NCBI RefSeq assembly: GCF_041821065.1
Contig: NZ_JBGUAX010000003.1
Span: 186,001 to 250,000 of the forward strand
Reading direction: 5' to 3'
DNA: 64,000 nucleotides
Origin: Egicoccus sp. AB-alg2
GTDB lineage: Bacteria; Actinomycetota; Nitriliruptoria; Nitriliruptorales; Nitriliruptoraceae
Shown here: piece after piece, positions 16,746-25,871 of the stretch
Position numbering within the stretch: position 1 is the stretch's first letter
How the letters are laid out: the number at the start of each line of letters is the position of its first letter
Program-made: the position numbers and the translations under genes
Notes under the pieces: model-generated
Database searches by the model: none
What the model was told of the DNA's origin: nothing
Seen by the model: only the letters and a program-made list of their open reading frames with translations

Positions 16746-16931
16746 ATGGACCCCATCACGCTGCTACGGATCAGCCACGTCGAACAGGGCATCGCCCGCG
16801 AACGGGCCGCGTTCCACAACGCCGCGGTGCGACGGCGGCGCGACCATCGGTCCCGACGCTGGCAGGCACTGACCAGCCGGTTCACCGCGCGCCGGGCTCC
16901 GGGCGCCCGTGCGGCCTGCACCACCTGCTGA
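16746..16931 (+). CDS. Small basic protein, unknown
   Basis: A 61-residue ORF beginning MDPITLLRISHVEQGIAR, 66 bp after cadI and preceded by GAGGAAG at good spacing. The protein is rich in arginine and alanine and would form a basic amphipathic helix; it ends in ACTTC. Short Arg-rich proteins of this kind are common but uncharacterised in actinobacteria. It may be co-transcribed with cadI. Confidence 0.5.
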   Translation: MDPITLLRISHVEQGIARERAAFHNAAVRRRRDHRSRRWQALTSRFTARRAPGARAACTTC

Positions 16932-16935
16932 CGTC

Positions 16936-17964
16936 TCAGGCCGCCCCGGCTTCGCCGTCCTCGCGACGACGGGGCGGCGACACCCGCCCCGGGGCGCCAC
17001 GCCGGACCGCTGGCGTGGCGCCCAGCCGTCGGTGCAGGAAGTCGGCGATGGCGTCGGCGATCTCGTCCGGGAACTCGAGCAGGGCGCCGTGGGTGGCGTC
17101 GGCGACGACCGACAACTCCGCGTCGGGCATCGACGCCAGCATCTGCTCGCCGACCGACGGCGGCGACCACGGGTCGGCCGAGCCGACCAGGATCTGCGTG
17201 GGGACGTCGACCTCGTGCAACCACGGACCGGCGTCGAACTCGTGCATCCCGCGAGCCACCTCCAGCGCGACGGCCGGGTCGCAGGCGCCGAGGTGGCGGA
17301 AGTAGGCGTCCATGCCCTCGGCCGGGGTGTAGGGGCCCAGGGCCCGGATGGCGCGCGCCACCGGCATCGCCAGGGGCAGCCGGGGTGCCCGGGCCGCCGC
17401 CCGCCGCAGCGGTCCCGGCACCAGCGGAAGCCCGTGGTAGAGGAGCGGGAACAGGTGCGCGCCGATCCGGCTCCCGTAGAAGGTCTGCATCGGGGAACTG
17501 AACGGTCCGGTGACGAGCACGAGGCCGCCGACCAGGTCGGTTCGCGCCCGCCAGACGGCGAGGGCCACCTCGCAGCCCATCGAGTGGCCGAGCAGGACGA
17601 CGTCGCGGAGGCCCTCGGCCTCGATCACGGCCGTCACGTCGTCCGCGAGACGCTCGATCGTGTAGTCCTCGGGACGGGCGGCCCGCAGCCCGGAGGGGCG
17701 CCCTGCCGGGCAGGTGGAGGCGCCGACGCCGCGGTAGTTCAGCACGACCACGCGCTGGCGTTCGGCCAGGGCCTCGGCGACGGGTGCCCAGTGGTTGTCC
17801 GGGCACAGATACCCCGCGCACAGCACCAGCGGCCGGGCCCGTCGATGCTCCTCGCCGAGCACCGTGTAACGGATGCGCACGTCGTCGGGGGTCACGGCCT
17901 CGCGGTCCTTGGGCCACGCGTGGCCGCCGCGGTCGCCGTTCCAGCGGGTCTCGTGCTTCGTCAC
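16936..17964 (-). CDS. Alpha/beta hydrolase
   Basis: A 342-residue hydrolase. The nucleophile elbow is GHSMGCEVA (Ser about 160), the acid is probably in [10 protein letters not shown] and the base histidine in [11 protein letters not shown]. The early lid region [18 protein letters not shown] is typical of esterase/haloperoxidase-like members; the substrate is unknown. GTG 17964 is chosen because GGAGGG lies just upstream, unlike the two upstream starts. It is divergent from pstB2 across a region with a PHO box, although the box points toward pstB2. Confidence 0.8.
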   Translation of the reverse strand: MTKHETRWNGDRGGHAWPKDREAVTPDDVRIRYTVLGEEHRRARPLVLCAGYLCPDNHWAPVAEALAERQRVVVLNYRGVGASTCPAGRPSGLRAARPEDYTIERLADDVTAVIEAEGLRDVVLLGHSMGCEVALAVWRARTDLVGGLVLVTGPFSSPMQTFYGSRIGAHLFPLLYHGLPLVPGPLRRAAARAPRLPLAMPVARAIRALGPYTPAEGMDAYFRHLGACDPAVALEVARGMHEFDAGPWLHEVDVPTQILVGSADPWSPPSVGEQMLASMPDAELSVVADATHGALLEFPDEIADAIADFLHRRLGATPAVRRGAPGRVSPPRRREDGEAGAA

Positions 17965-18047
17965 CGATCCCTCCGTCGGGTCCGGCCTCGGAGCCGACAT
18001 GGTTGCACGCACGTTGCTCACCGTGCGCACCCGAGCATTCTCCTGGC

Positions 18048-18065
18048 GTTCAACCGCCGTTCACC
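18048..18065 (+). promoter_or_regulatory. PHO box upstream of pstB2
   Basis: GTTCAAC-CGCC-GTTCACC is a near-perfect 11-nt-period direct repeat on the plus strand, 140 bp before the pstB2 start. No clear -10 of the TAGCGT kind follows. Confidence 0.7.
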
Positions 18066-18205
18066 AAAGGGGCGCACACTCGCCTCATCGAGTCGTCCAC
18101 CTCGACGTCCTCGGCGCGCCCACCGTGGGACACGAGACGTCGCTCGTCCTCCTCGAGTCGCGCATGAGCCCTGAGATCCGCGTCGGCACCTCCCAGGAAA
18201 CCCAC

Positions 18206-19054
18206 GTGAGCGAATCGTCACCCCTCGATGCCGAGGTGCTCCGCCGACACGGCACGGGCGCCACCGCGGCGGTCAAGGACCCGGTCTTCCGCCTCGAGGG
18301 CGTGGAGGTCTTCTACGGCCGCTTCCGCGCGGTGTCCGACATCTCCTTCGCCGTCCCAGAGCGGGAGATCACCGCCCTGATCGGTCCCTCGGGCTGCGGG
18401 AAGTCCACGCTGTTGCGGGCCCTGAACCGGATGAACGACCTCATCGACGGTGCGCGGGTCGAGGGCCGGGTCGCCTACCACGGCCAGGACCTCTACGCCC
18501 CCGAGGTGGATCCGGTAGAGGTGCGGCGTCGCATCGGCATGGTGTTCCAGAAGCCGAACCCCTTCCCGAAGTCGATCTACGACAACGTGGCGTTCGGCCC
18601 GCGACTGATGGGACGGACCAAGAACCTGGACGACACCGTGGAGCAGGCCCTGCGCGGCGCCGCGCTCTGGGACGAGGTCAAGAACTCGCTGGGTCAGTCC
18701 GGGCTGGCGTTGTCCGGCGGGCAGCAGCAGCGCCTGTGCATCGCCCGCGCCATCGCGACGTCGCCCGACGTGATCCTGATGGACGAGCCGTGCTCGGCAC
18801 TGGACCCGATCGCCACGTTGAAGATCGAGGACCTCATGCGCCAGCTACGCGAGGACTACACGATCGTCATCGTGACCCACAACATGCAGCAGGCCGCCCG
18901 CGTCTCGGACTGGACCGCGTTCCTGTCGGTCGACATCGACGACACGTCGGGCGACCGCACCGGCGCACTGGTCGAGTTCGACCGCACGGAGAAGCTGTTC
19001 ACGCAGGCGTCGGACCCCCGCACGGAGGCGTACATCACGGGGCGGTTCGGGTGA
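18206..19054 (+). CDS. pstB: Phosphate ABC transporter ATPase PstB2
   Basis: A 282-residue intact PstB that powers phosphate import. Walker [10 protein letters not shown] with [11 protein letters not shown] following, signature [16 protein letters not shown] and Walker [15 protein letters not shown] are all present. GTG 18206 is chosen since CCAGGAAA sits 7 nt upstream; ATG 18164 is the alternative. Because pstB1 is broken, this ATPase probably serves both permease pairs. It heads the pst2 operon, with a separate PHO box and promoter between it and pstS2. Confidence 0.93.
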   Translation: MSESSPLDAEVLRRHGTGATAAVKDPVFRLEGVEVFYGRFRAVSDISFAVPEREITALIGPSGCGKSTLLRALNRMNDLIDGARVEGRVAYHGQDLYAPEVDPVEVRRRIGMVFQKPNPFPKSIYDNVAFGPRLMGRTKNLDDTVEQALRGAALWDEVKNSLGQSGLALSGGQQQRLCIARAIATSPDVILMDEPCSALDPIATLKIEDLMRQLREDYTIVIVTHNMQQAARVSDWTAFLSVDIDDTSGDRTGALVEFDRTEKLFTQASDPRTEAYITGRFG

Positions 19055-19099
19055 CCCGGGTGACGGGCAGCTGAGTCCCGACTGAAAGCTTCGGTTGGC

Positions 19100-19153
19100 G
19101 TTCATGATCCGGTCACCTGCGATTCAACGGCCGTAACCACGGGCTTCGTAGCG
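19100..19153 (+). promoter_or_regulatory. PHO box and -10 of pstS2
   Basis: Three units spaced 11 nt: GTTCATG (19100), GGTCACC (19111), ATTCAAC (19122). TAGCGT follows at 19148-19153, 19 nt after the last unit, the same -10 as at pstS1 and the ppx-like gene. Confidence 0.75.
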
Positions 19154-19214
19154 TGATCCGCAGCTCCTACGTCAGTCGTAGGAGTGCCGCTCACACTCCC
19201 GAGGAGATCCATTC

Positions 19215-20306
19215 GTGCGTGTTTCCCTGCGCGCCGCCCGGCGGACCGCACCGGTCCTGGCCGCGGCACTGCTCTTGTCCGCCTGCGCGGGCGCGGTCCA
19301 GGACGACTCGACCGATCCCGCCGCCAACGAAGCCACCGCCGGCGGCGACGCCGGCACCGAGGAGGAACCGACCGCGGAGCCGGCGGACGAGGACGCCTCG
19401 GCCGGCGGCGAGTTGTCCGGCACCATCGTGGCCTCCGGTTCGTCGACCGTGGAACCGATCACGAACCTCGCCGCGGAAGCCTTCGCGACCGACAACCCGG
19501 GCGTCGGCTTCGACATCTCCGGCCCCGGAACGGGCGACGGGTTCGCCGCCTTCTGCAACGGCGAGACCGACCTCCAGGACGCCTCTCGACCGATCAAGGA
19601 CGAGGAGGCCGCCACCTGTGAGTCCAACGGCATCGAGTACGTCGAACTCAAGATCGCCATCGACGGCCTGTCGGTGCTGACCAGCCCGGAGAACGACGCC
19701 GTGGGGTGCGTCTCCTACGGCGACCTGTACGCCCTGCTCGGCCCCGAGTCGACCGGTTTCGCCAACTGGAGCGACGCGAACGACCTCGCGGGTGAGATCG
19801 ACGGCACCAACTCGCCCTACCCGGACGCGCCGCTGCAGGTCACGGCGCCGGGTGAGGAATCCGGCACCTACGACACCTTCGTCGAGCTGGTCTTCGCCGG
19901 CATCGCGGAGGAGCGCGGGCAGGAGGCCGAGGCCCGCCCGGACTACACCGCGTCGCCGAACGACAACGTCATCGTGGACGGCATCTCCGGTTCGCCGACC
20001 TCGCTGGGCTGGGTGGGCTACGCCTTCTACGAGGAGAACCAGGACGCGCTGAAGGCCCTCGAGGTCGACGGCGGCGAGGGCTGTGTGGCGCCCACGGACG
20101 AGACGATCGCGTCCGGCGAGTACCCGCTGTCGCGCCCGCTGTTCATCTACGTGTCGCAAAACCGGCTCGAGGACAATCCGGCGCTGGAGGCCTTCGTGGA
20201 CTTCTACGTCAGCGACGCCGGCAACCAGGCCGTCGCCGACGCCGGCTACGTCCAGCTGCCCGACGAAGAGTGGGCCGCCGCGGGCGCGGCGTGGAACGAC
20301 CGCTGA
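19215..20306 (+). CDS. pstS: Phosphate-binding lipoprotein PstS2
   Basis: A 363-residue lipoprotein with signal peptide and lipobox LLLSACAG (cysteine about 25), an acidic linker, then a PstS-like domain starting GTIVASGSSTVEPI, with EESGTYDTF as another phosphate-contact segment. It is only distantly related to PstS1, so the two operons may differ in affinity or in discrimination against arsenate. GAGGAG precedes the GTG start. It has its own PHO promoter. Confidence 0.93.
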   Translation: MRVSLRAARRTAPVLAAALLLSACAGAVQDDSTDPAANEATAGGDAGTEEEPTAEPADEDASAGGELSGTIVASGSSTVEPITNLAAEAFATDNPGVGFDISGPGTGDGFAAFCNGETDLQDASRPIKDEEAATCESNGIEYVELKIAIDGLSVLTSPENDAVGCVSYGDLYALLGPESTGFANWSDANDLAGEIDGTNSPYPDAPLQVTAPGEESGTYDTFVELVFAGIAEERGQEAEARPDYTASPNDNVIVDGISGSPTSLGWVGYAFYEENQDALKALEVDGGEGCVAPTDETIASGEYPLSRPLFIYVSQNRLEDNPALEAFVDFYVSDAGNQAVADAGYVQLPDEEWAAAGAAWNDR

Positions 20307-20346
20307 CGAGGAACGACCGCTGAGCACCATCGCACCACCCCGCCGT

Positions 20347-20380
20347 CGTGGCGGGACCGGCCCCGGCCGGTCCCGCCACG
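20347..20380 (+). terminator. Strong hairpin between pstS2 and pstC2
   Basis: A perfect inverted repeat with 14-bp arms (cgtggcgggaccgg / ccggtcccgccacg) and a 6-nt loop sits between the pstS2 stop and the pstC2 ribosome site. It has no U-tract. The same arrangement in pst1 suggests partial termination or mRNA stabilisation to raise PstS over the permease. Confidence 0.75.
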
Positions 20381-20435
20381 CGGCATGCGCTTCCCGCGTC
20401 GCGGGGAGCCGCCGGGACCGAGAAGGAGGAGTCCT

Positions 20436-21362
20436 GTGGCCGCCCAGACCACGGTGCCGCCGTCGCTGACCGGGGATCCCGGCCGGCGGCGACGCGAGCG
20501 GGTGATCGCCCGCAGCCTGTTCGCTGCCGCGCTGGTGTCGATCCTCGTCAGCGTCGGGATCCTGTACTCGCTGTTCGGTGGCGCGTTCAGCTTCCTGCGT
20601 CAGGTCGACCTCGGGCTGCTGTTCACGACCGGGTGGTTCCCGCGCCGCGACCTGTTCGACGTGCGGACGCTGGTGGTCGGCTCGGTGCTGGTGTCGGTGA
20701 TCGCGATGGCGATCGCCGGGCCCCTCGGCCTCGGTGCCGCCATCTACCTCGCCGAGTACGCCCAGCCGCGCGCGCGTCGTCTGCTCAAGCCCATCCTGGA
20801 GATCCTCGCGGGGGTTCCCTCGATCGTGCTGGGGTACTTCGCCCTGACCTGGATCAACCCGAACCTCGTCCAGAGCGTGGTGCCCGGCACGCCGCAGTTC
20901 AACCTCGTCTCGGCCGGGATCGGCGTCGGCATCCTCGTCACGCCGCTGATGGCGTCCATCTCCGAGGACGCGCTGCGGGCGGTGCCGATGAGCCTGCGCG
21001 AGGCCGCGGCCGGCCTCGGGGCGCGGCGAATCACCACCACGTTCCGGGTCGTGGTGCCGGCCGCGGTGTCCGGCATCGTCGCGGCCGCGATCGTCTCGGT
21101 CTCCCGGGCGATCGGCGAGACGATGGTCATCGCCCTGGCCGCCGGCGCCGCGGCCGGTGCGCTGTTCGGCCTGAACCCGCTTCGGGGCGGTCAGACGCTC
21201 ACGGGCGCGATCGCGTCGCTGGCCGCCGGTACCGACCAGGTCGCCGGCGGGACCTACAGCTTCGAGTCCCTCTTCTTCGTCGGCCTGCTGCTCTTCGTCT
21301 TCACCCTGCTGCTCAACGTCGCGGGCGACCGGTTCGTCCGCCGCTTCCGCAAGGCGTACTGA
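20436..21362 (+). CDS. pstC: Phosphate ABC transporter permease PstC2
   Basis: A 308-residue permease of the PstC type with six predicted helices, the conserved EILAGVPSIVLGYFAL and EAA loop AAAGLGARRITTTFRVVVP. GTG 20436 has a strong AGGAGG 6 nt upstream; the longer ATG frame begins beside the hairpin. It is coupled to pstA2. Confidence 0.92.
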   Translation: MAAQTTVPPSLTGDPGRRRRERVIARSLFAAALVSILVSVGILYSLFGGAFSFLRQVDLGLLFTTGWFPRRDLFDVRTLVVGSVLVSVIAMAIAGPLGLGAAIYLAEYAQPRARRLLKPILEILAGVPSIVLGYFALTWINPNLVQSVVPGTPQFNLVSAGIGVGILVTPLMASISEDALRAVPMSLREAAAGLGARRITTTFRVVVPAAVSGIVAAAIVSVSRAIGETMVIALAAGAAAGALFGLNPLRGGQTLTGAIASLAAGTDQVAGGTYSFESLFFVGLLLFVFTLLLNVAGDRFVRRFRKAY

Positions 21363-22366
21363 TGGCTGTCGTCACGAACCCCGGACGCGAAACGCCCGGC
21401 GTCTCCGCGGCTGCGACGGCGCCACGCCCGCTGGTCGGCCAGGCCTCCGGTCTCGCCCGACGGGTGAAGGTCTACGACCGGGTGGGCAAGGCGCTCCTGT
21501 CGCTCACGCTGCTGATCTCGCTGGCGGTGCTGGCGATCCTGCTCTTCGACGTGGCCACCAAGGCACTGCCGGTGCTCACGGGACGCCCGGTGGAGTTCCT
21601 CACCGGTGGGCAGTCGTCCAACGCCGAGGTGTACGGCATTCGGCAGGGCCTGCGGGGCACGTTCTGGATCGCCGCCTTCACGATCCTGCTGTCGTTCCCG
21701 ATCGGCATCGCGACGGCCGTCTACCTCGAGGAGTACGCGCCGGACAACCGGTTCACCCGCTTCATCGACGTCAACATCCGCAACCTCGCGGGCGTGCCGT
21801 CGGTCGTCTACGGGTTGCTCGGCCTCGCGGTGTTCGTCCGGTTGCTCGGCCCGTCGACGGCCACCACCGACTCGCTGCTCAACATGACCGGCGGTCGCAG
21901 CGCCGTCAGCGCTGGTCTGACCATCGCGATCCTGGTGCTGCCGATCGTGATCATCACGGCGGCCGAGTCCATCCGCGCCGTCCCGAACACCCTGCGTGAG
22001 GGCGGGTACGGCATCGGCGGCACCAAGTGGCAGGTCACCAGCCGCCTCGTGCTCCCGTCGGCGATGCCCGGCATCCTCACGGGCACGATCCTCTCCCTCT
22101 CCCGGGCGATCGGTGAGACCGCCCCGCTGATCGTGGTCGGCGTGACCACCGGCTTCCTCGTCTCGCAGGGCGGCTTCCTCGAGCGCCTCTACGGTCCCTA
22201 CACGGCGTTGCCCGCCCAGATCTACACGCTGGCGCGGCAACCCCAGGCCGCGTTCCGCAACGAACTGTCGGCAGCGGCCATCGTGGTCCTGCTCCTGGTG
22301 ACGTTGACGGCGAACGCGGTGGCGATCGTGCTGCGCAACCGCTACGACAAGGGGCGGGCACGATGA
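21362..22366 (+). CDS. pstA: Phosphate ABC transporter permease PstA2
   Basis: A 334-residue permease with the PstA features NLAGVPSVVYGLLGLAVF and EAA loop GYGIGGTKWQVTSRLVLP. The start overlaps the pstC2 stop (TGATG) and its own stop overlaps the phoU-like start (ATGA), so the operon is tightly coupled. The basic N-terminal 45 residues are cytoplasmic. Confidence 0.93.
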   Translation: MAVVTNPGRETPGVSAAATAPRPLVGQASGLARRVKVYDRVGKALLSLTLLISLAVLAILLFDVATKALPVLTGRPVEFLTGGQSSNAEVYGIRQGLRGTFWIAAFTILLSFPIGIATAVYLEEYAPDNRFTRFIDVNIRNLAGVPSVVYGLLGLAVFVRLLGPSTATTDSLLNMTGGRSAVSAGLTIAILVLPIVIITAAESIRAVPNTLREGGYGIGGTKWQVTSRLVLPSAMPGILTGTILSLSRAIGETAPLIVVGVTTGFLVSQGGFLERLYGPYTALPAQIYTLARQPQAAFRNELSAAAIVVLLLVTLTANAVAIVLRNRYDKGRAR

Positions 22367-23088
22367 CGCCGACCGAGGGAGCGAGCGTGAGCGACCCGAT
22401 CCGCCGACAGGACCTGCCACCCATCCACGAACCGCAGGCCCCGGTCCGGGTGGCGTTCCAGCAGTGGCTCGACGAGATCGACGACGAACTGATCGGGGGT
22501 GCGCTGCTGGTGGCCGAAGCGCTGCCACGCTCGGCGCGCGCCTTCCTCGGCCGGGACCTGACCGTCGTGGACGAGGTCCGTGCGATGGCCTCGGACGTCA
22601 ACGACCGCTGCCGCCGGGTCGAGGAGCAGGGGTTCCTGCTCCTCGCCCGCGAGTCGCCCGTGGCCGGTGACCTGCGCCGCCTGGTGGGCATCCTCCGCCT
22701 CGTGACGGCCGTCGAACGCTCCGCCGCGCTCTTGCGCCACGTGGGCGAGGCCGTCGAACGGGTCGACGCACCGATGCTGCCGGCGGAGATCCGTACCACC
22801 ATCGAGGAGCTGGCTGCCTACACGGCCGAGGTCTTCCGGCGCGGTGTGGACGCCTGGCGACAGCGCGACGGGCTCGCCGTGCACGAGGTGGACCGGCTGG
22901 ACGAGTCCGTCGACCGCCTCCAGGAGCACCTGCTCGACGCCTCGCAGCGGCAGGTCGACGGGGCGGCCGAGCTGCTGGTGCTCGGACTGCTGGCGCGCTA
23001 CTACGAGCGCATCGCGGACCACGGGGTGTCGTTCGCCCAGCACGCGACCTTCGCGGTCACGGGTGAGCGCGTCGACGTCGGGCGATGA
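22363..23088 (+). CDS. phoU: PhoU-like regulator in the pst2 operon
   Basis: A 241-residue helical protein with two PhoU three-helix bundles (SPVAGDLRRLVGILRLVTAV about 95; ARYYERIADHGVSFAQHATF about 210). PhoU proteins restrain Pst import and pass phosphate status to PhoR. The E/DxxxD metal motifs are only partly recognisable in the first repeat. It is co-translated with pstA2. A second, more typical PhoU is encoded convergently 32 bp away. Confidence 0.85.
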   Translation: MTPTEGASVSDPIRRQDLPPIHEPQAPVRVAFQQWLDEIDDELIGGALLVAEALPRSARAFLGRDLTVVDEVRAMASDVNDRCRRVEEQGFLLLARESPVAGDLRRLVGILRLVTAVERSAALLRHVGEAVERVDAPMLPAEIRTTIEELAAYTAEVFRRGVDAWRQRDGLAVHEVDRLDESVDRLQEHLLDASQRQVDGAAELLVLGLLARYYERIADHGVSFAQHATFAVTGERVDVGR

Positions 23089-23120
23089 GCCGGACCGGGG
23101 AGGGCAGCGACGTGGGGGCG

Positions 23121-23789
23121 TCAGCCCGCATCGAACGACGACAGCTCGATGGTCTGTCCCGTGACGGCGAAGACGGCCTGCTCGGCCACGTCGACGCCGT
23201 GGTCGGCGTAGCGCTCGAGCTGCCGGACGAGCTGGATCATGTGCGTCGCCCACTGCAACCGGTGCTCGTCCTCGGCGGCCAGGCGCACCAGCCGGTGGAA
23301 GATGCCGAGGTACAGCCGGTCGACGTCGTCGTCCAGGCGGGAGCAGGCCTTCGCGGCGTCGACGTCGCGGTGCACGAATGCCTGCAGGGAGCCCCGCGCG
23401 ACCTCGCGGGCCCGTGCCCCCATCTCCAGCAGCTGCCCGGTCAGCGCCGCGTCCGCCGGCAGGTCGCTGACTCGCTCGACGGTGCGTGCCACACCGACCG
23501 CGTAGTCACCCATCCGCTCGACGTGCAGGCTCACGTGGATCAGCGCGGTCAGCAGCCGCAGGTCACCCGCGACCGGGCCGTGCAGGGCGACCGCGGCCAG
23601 CACGCCGTGCTGGACCTGCTCGTAGCCACGGTCGACCTCGGCGTCGGCCTCGGCCACGCGCCGGGCGGCCTGGAGGTCGCCGAGCTCGAACGCCTGCAGC
23701 GCCTCGCCCAGCATCGCATCCGCCCGCTCGGCCATGGCGACCACGCGCGTCAGCAGCTGGTCGAGCTGGTGTTGGAGATCGTTTCTCAC
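23121..23789 (-). CDS. phoU: PhoU, phosphate signalling protein
   Basis: A 222-residue PhoU with both metal-binding motifs visible: HVERMGDYAVGVART (about 95) and QLERYADHGVDVAEQ (about 200). GTG 23789 (VRNDLQHQLDQL) gives the usual N-terminus. It is convergent with the pst2 phoU-like gene and divergent from the response regulator, so it has its own promoter. Presumably it links Pst activity to the adjacent two-component system. Confidence 0.93.
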   Translation of the reverse strand: MRNDLQHQLDQLLTRVVAMAERADAMLGEALQAFELGDLQAARRVAEADAEVDRGYEQVQHGVLAAVALHGPVAGDLRLLTALIHVSLHVERMGDYAVGVARTVERVSDLPADAALTGQLLEMGARAREVARGSLQAFVHRDVDAAKACSRLDDDVDRLYLGIFHRLVRLAAEDEHRLQWATHMIQLVRQLERYADHGVDVAEQAVFAVTGQTIELSSFDAG

Positions 23790-23861
23790 GCGGCACCCCC
23801 TGCCGCGGCAGCGTAACCCCACCGTCAGCCCCACCCACACGCACGAGGACGGAACCGAGAC

Positions 23862-24548
23862 ATGCCGAAGCTGCTGCTCGTCGAGGACGAGAAGTCGATC
23901 GCCGAGGGCCTGGCCATCACGCTGGAGGCCGAGGGCTTCCAGGTCGCGTGGGTGAAGGACGGCCTCGACGCGATCCCCGCCTGGGAGCGGGTCCGCCCCG
24001 ATCTGGTCGTGCTCGACCTGATGTTGCCCGGGATGTCGGGCACGGAGATCTGCCGGACCATCCGCGCCCGCTCGGACGTCCCGATCATCATGCTCACCGC
24101 CCGCGAGGCCGAGGTCGACCGCGTCGTCGGCCTCGAGCTGGGCGCCGACGACTACGTCACCAAGCCGTTCTCGACCCGCGAGCTGGTCGCGCGGATCAAG
24201 GCGGTCCTGCGCCGGGCGCCACTGCAGGACCTCGCCGGTGACGTGGCACCGGTCGAGGCTTCCGGTGTGCGGGTCGACCGCGTCCGTCACGAGGTCAGGG
24301 TCGATGGGGAGCTGGTCGATCTTCCGCCGAAGGAGTTCGAGCTGCTTGCCTACCTCGTCGAGCACGCGGGACGGGTACTGACCCGCGGCCAGCTCATCGA
24401 CGAGATCTGGGGGAGCGACTACGTGGGTGACACCAAGACGCTCGACGTGCACATCCGGCGTCTGCGGACCCGGATCGAGAAGGAGCCCGAGACCCCCTCG
24501 CGCATCCAGACCGTACGAGGCGTCGGATACCGCTTCGCCGACTCGTGA
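23862..24548 (+). CDS. OmpR/PhoB-family response regulator (PhoP/RegX3-like)
   Basis: A 228-residue response regulator. The receiver has the acidic pair EDE (8-10), the phosphoacceptor in LVVLDLMLPG (about 53) and the lysine in VTKPFS. The C-terminal winged helix ends VRGVGYRFADS. Because of its position next to phoU and pst, it is the likely factor binding the PHO boxes found in this window. Its stop overlaps the kinase start (GTGA). Confidence 0.92.
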   Translation: MPKLLLVEDEKSIAEGLAITLEAEGFQVAWVKDGLDAIPAWERVRPDLVVLDLMLPGMSGTEICRTIRARSDVPIIMLTAREAEVDRVVGLELGADDYVTKPFSTRELVARIKAVLRRAPLQDLAGDVAPVEASGVRVDRVRHEVRVDGELVDLPPKEFELLAYLVEHAGRVLTRGQLIDEIWGSDYVGDTKTLDVHIRRLRTRIEKEPETPSRIQTVRGVGYRFADS

Positions 24549-25849
24549 GCGCGCGCCCGCTGCTGGCCGCACTCGGGCTCGGGCTCGCGGCCTACGCGTT
24601 CGCGCGGGTCGCGCCCGGCGGTCTCGGCCTCGCGCTGACGCTCGCCCTGGCCGTCGTGGTCGGTGTGATCGTGGACGCCGCGGAGTCCCGCAAGGTCAGC
24701 CGCCTGGCGGAGCGCGTGAACGCGTGGATGAGCGCGGCCGAGCACCGGCCGGTGCAGGTCGGCGGCAGCCACGCCTGGCGGCAGCTGGGCATCGTGCTGA
24801 ACGCGCTCGGCGCCGCGTACCAGCGGCGCGGCGAGCGGATCGCCCGCGAGCGGCCCTGGCGCCGCGAGCTGGTGGACTCGCTGGTCCAGCCCTCGCTGCT
24901 GTTCTCCGGCGAGGGACGCCTGCTGGCCGCCAACGACACCGCCCGCGAGCTGCTCGGCATCCCGGTCGACGCCGGTGACATCACGGTCGTGCAGGCCGTC
25001 GGCAGCGCCGCGCTGGCCGGCGCCGTGCGCGAGGCGCGGTCGTCCCGGGTGCCGATCACGGTCGACGCCGAACACGGCGAGCACGAGCTGCGCTCCGTGG
25101 TGTCGTTGGTGGGCGACGAGACGCTGATGATCATCACCGACCGCACCCGCGAGCGCCGCGTCGAGGAACTGCGCCGCAACTTCGTCGTCAACGCCTCCCA
25201 CGAGCTCAAGACCCCGGTGACCGGGATCCAGACGCTGGCCGAGGCCCTGCGCGTCACCATCGAGAAGGACCCCGACCGGGTGCCGTCGCTGGTGAAGCAG
25301 CTCGGCGACGAGGCCGAACGACTCGCCCGGCTCGTCCACGACCTGCTCGACCTGCGCCGCCTCGAGGAGCGCGGACCGCTCGAGCGCGTGCCCGTCGACC
25401 TCGCCGAACTCGTCCGTCAGGTCGTCGTCGGGCAGCTCCCGCGTGCCGAGGAGCGGCAGGTCGAGATCGGCGTCGAGGCACCCGACCGCGCCTACGTCGC
25501 CGGCGTGCCGGGCGACCTCGAGGTCATCGTCAAGAACCTGGTCGGCAACGCGGTGCAGTACAACCGGCCCGGCGGGTTCGTCGAGGTGCACCTCGGCTCG
25601 TCGGACGGCGCGTACGTGCTGAAGGTGCACGACACGGGCATCGGTATCCCGCAGCAGGACCTCTCGCGCGTCTTCGAGCGCTTCTACCGGGTCGACACGG
25701 CCCGCTCGCGCGAGACGGGCGGCACGGGCCTGGGGCTGTCCATCGTCCGGCACGCCGTGGAACGCCACGGTGGGACGGTCCGGGTGGAGAGCCTGCTGGG
25801 GGAGGGCACGACCTTCACCGTGACGCTGCCGGTCGAGCCGCGCGACTGA
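24545..25849 (+). CDS. Sensor histidine kinase (PhoR/SenX3-like)
   Basis: A 434-residue kinase with two N-terminal membrane helices (about 5-45) and almost no extracytoplasmic loop, a PAS-like domain (about 105-200), HisKA with VNASHELKTPVTG, and HATPase_c with NLVGNAVQYN, DTGIGIPQQDL and GGTGLGLS. The lack of a periplasmic sensor fits PhoR/SenX3 kinases that read phosphate status through Pst and PhoU rather than directly. It is coupled to the response regulator. Confidence 0.92.
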   Translation: MSARPLLAALGLGLAAYAFARVAPGGLGLALTLALAVVVGVIVDAAESRKVSRLAERVNAWMSAAEHRPVQVGGSHAWRQLGIVLNALGAAYQRRGERIARERPWRRELVDSLVQPSLLFSGEGRLLAANDTARELLGIPVDAGDITVVQAVGSAALAGAVREARSSRVPITVDAEHGEHELRSVVSLVGDETLMIITDRTRERRVEELRRNFVVNASHELKTPVTGIQTLAEALRVTIEKDPDRVPSLVKQLGDEAERLARLVHDLLDLRRLEERGPLERVPVDLAELVRQVVVGQLPRAEERQVEIGVEAPDRAYVAGVPGDLEVIVKNLVGNAVQYNRPGGFVEVHLGSSDGAYVLKVHDTGIGIPQQDLSRVFERFYRVDTARSRETGGTGLGLSIVRHAVERHGGTVRVESLLGEGTTFTVTLPVEPRD

Positions 25850-25871
25850 GGTTCGGCGATTGTGCGGGGGG

